A stretch of DNA of 7,380 nt from contig JBAXRT010000139.1 in the NCBI GenBank assembly GCA_037131065.1, positions 1 through 7,380 on the forward strand, in the 5' to 3' direction. The position numbers were made by a program, and so were the translations under genes. A model generated the notes under the pieces. That model searched no databases, was not told where the DNA came from, and was given only the letters and a program-made list of their open reading frames with translations. Below, one piece after another: positions 6,466-7,380 of the stretch. Source of the stretch: JBAXRT01 sp037131065 (GTDB lineage: Bacteria > Bacteroidota > Bacteroidia > Bacteroidales > FEN-979). Within the stretch, counting starts at the first letter, position 1. Every line of letters starts with the position of its first letter.

Positions 6466-7380
6466 ATGAAACTGACTTTCGGAATTCTACTCGGAATACT
6501 ATTTTATTCCCTTTCAACCAGCGCACAGATAGTGGTAACCAGCAACAACGAGACCCTTCGCATCGATATCTCAGGAGTCACCAACCTGACAAGGTTAAAT
6601 GATGTTAACGGGAATCCTTCAAATCTGTATACATACCGAAGGTCTGGCATCAATCTTGACATAACCATTCACCCTTACATGACCGTGGTTGGAGGAAACT
6701 GTGTTCCTATCCATTATATGTATGCAGGTGGCGTAATTAAAACACATCTTGTAACTGGGTTTATCTCCCAACCGAATAATCCGACGCACCCTTATTGGCC
6801 TTTTGTATCCGACCTCCCCGTTGACGAGCTAAACCTCTCCAATTTTATATATAGCGGGGAAATCGATTTTACACGGCAATACAAATCGCAGCACAGCCTT
6901 ACCATTCAAGTAACTCTCGACATGTGGGATCAATGGACAACAGAATGTCCCAACCCCTTGGGGGCACGAATTAACTTTTTCCTCTTCCCGGAAGCAACCG
7001 TACAGGAGATGGCATTTACTGCCCAGGCCAATGCCTCGGGCAGCGACCAGGCCTTCTGGAAACAGGGCAACTGCAATGCCTGCACAAAAAAAGGGGTTCC
7101 CGGCTTCAGTGTCAGCACCGTTACGCTGCTGCCCGGCTTTTCTGATCAGGATTATGGCTACACTTCACTTGGTCCCGACCTTGATTTTTCAAGATATTTC
7201 GGCAGTCCGGGAATCATGGGGATGTTTGGCGACGGCTGGAACTTTGCGTATGAACAGGAACTGCTGGCTTCCAAGAAGATGGTTCAATACCAGAACGGAA
7301 CAGGAGCCACAGAAGTATATTACATTCGCAGCGACTCAATTTCACCATACACCTATAACCCATCTTTTTCCAACAGAAAA
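6466..7380 (+). CDS. Secreted RHS/YD-repeat-like protein, N-terminal part (runs off window)
   Basis: An open frame of 305 codons from ATG 6466 to the window end with no stop, so the gene is 3'-truncated here. Residues 1-20 or so are a Sec signal peptide (MKLTFGILLGILFY..., cleavage probably after TSA before Q21). Residues 21-185 are beta-rich and unrecognised. From 203 the sequence resembles the N-terminal region of RHS proteins: CNAC (203-206), GVPGFSVS (210-217), a YGYTSLGPDLDFSRYF segment (230-245), then FGDGWNFAYEQEL (254-266), which corresponds to the G-x-GW-x-F/L-x-Y-E element that precedes YD repeats. QNGTGATEVYYI (281-287 region) fits the strand that follows. No YD repeats or core domain are visible yet. 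Such proteins form large shells, sometimes enclosing a C-terminal toxin; whether this one does cannot be judged. An alternative is another large beta-rich surface protein. It is divergent from the beta-CASP gene. Confidence 0.65.
   Translation, partial: MKLTFGILLGILFYSLSTSAQIVVTSNNETLRIDISGVTNLTRLNDVNGNPSNLYTYRRSGINLDITIHPYMTVVGGNCVPIHYMYAGGVIKTHLVTGFISQPNNPTHPYWPFVSDLPVDELNLSNFIYSGEIDFTRQYKSQHSLTIQVTLDMWDQWTTECPNPLGARINFFLFPEATVQEMAFTAQANASGSDQAFWKQGNCNACTKKGVPGFSVSTVTLLPGFSDQDYGYTSLGPDLDFSRYFGSPGIMGMFGDGWNFAYEQELLASKKMVQYQNGTGATEVYYIRSDSISPYTYNPSFSNRK

Noticed and set aside
6930..7118. A 62-codon open frame on the - strand at the right end
   Set aside because: It is antisense to the RHS-like frame, which has a signal peptide and family motifs; the short frame has neither.

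Overview
The window looks like a chromosomal segment of a Bacteroidota bacterium, probably an environmental Bacteroidales or Marinilabiliales-type lineage. The grounds are exported small beta-barrel proteins and DUF4136-type lipoproteins, the absence of clear Shine-Dalgarno sequences before most starts, and two promoter candidates of the Bacteroidota type (TTG / TAnnTTTG). No mobile element, CRISPR array, tRNA or rRNA was seen. The genus cannot be named from sequence inspection alone.

Left block (77-3333, + strand): four envelope genes in tandem. They are a glycerophosphodiester phosphodiesterase lipoprotein with an extra N-terminal domain, a small outer-membrane beta-barrel protein 6 nt downstream, a DUF4136-like lipoprotein with a remarkable 31-residue stretch made only of Tyr, Trp, Gly and Pro, and a second outer-membrane beta-barrel protein 22 nt further on. 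A consensus -7 element before the third gene suggests two transcription units: GDPD + barrel, and DUF4136 + barrel. All four products should be exported to the periplasm or outer membrane.

Middle block (3416-6281, - strand): a beta-CASP metallo-beta-lactamase-fold RNase-like protein followed by pyruvate kinase, 55 nt apart and probably co-transcribed from a good promoter at 6312-6342. The spacer holds a tandem 8-bp repeat and a C9 homopolymer. The two blocks converge on a hairpin at 3351-3382 that probably terminates one or both units.

Right block (6466 to the window end, + strand, divergent from the RNase gene): the first 305 codons of a secreted protein. Its CxxC element, the following conserved segment and an FGxGWNFxYE motif resemble the N-terminal region of RHS/YD-repeat proteins. 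The gene runs off the window, so any repeat region or C-terminal effector cannot be seen.

No frankly new multi-gene system is evident. The points most worth following are the RHS-like gene at the right edge, the Y/W/G/P-only segment of the DUF4136 lipoprotein, the potassium-independent signature in pyruvate kinase, and the pairing of an RNase-like gene with a glycolytic gene.
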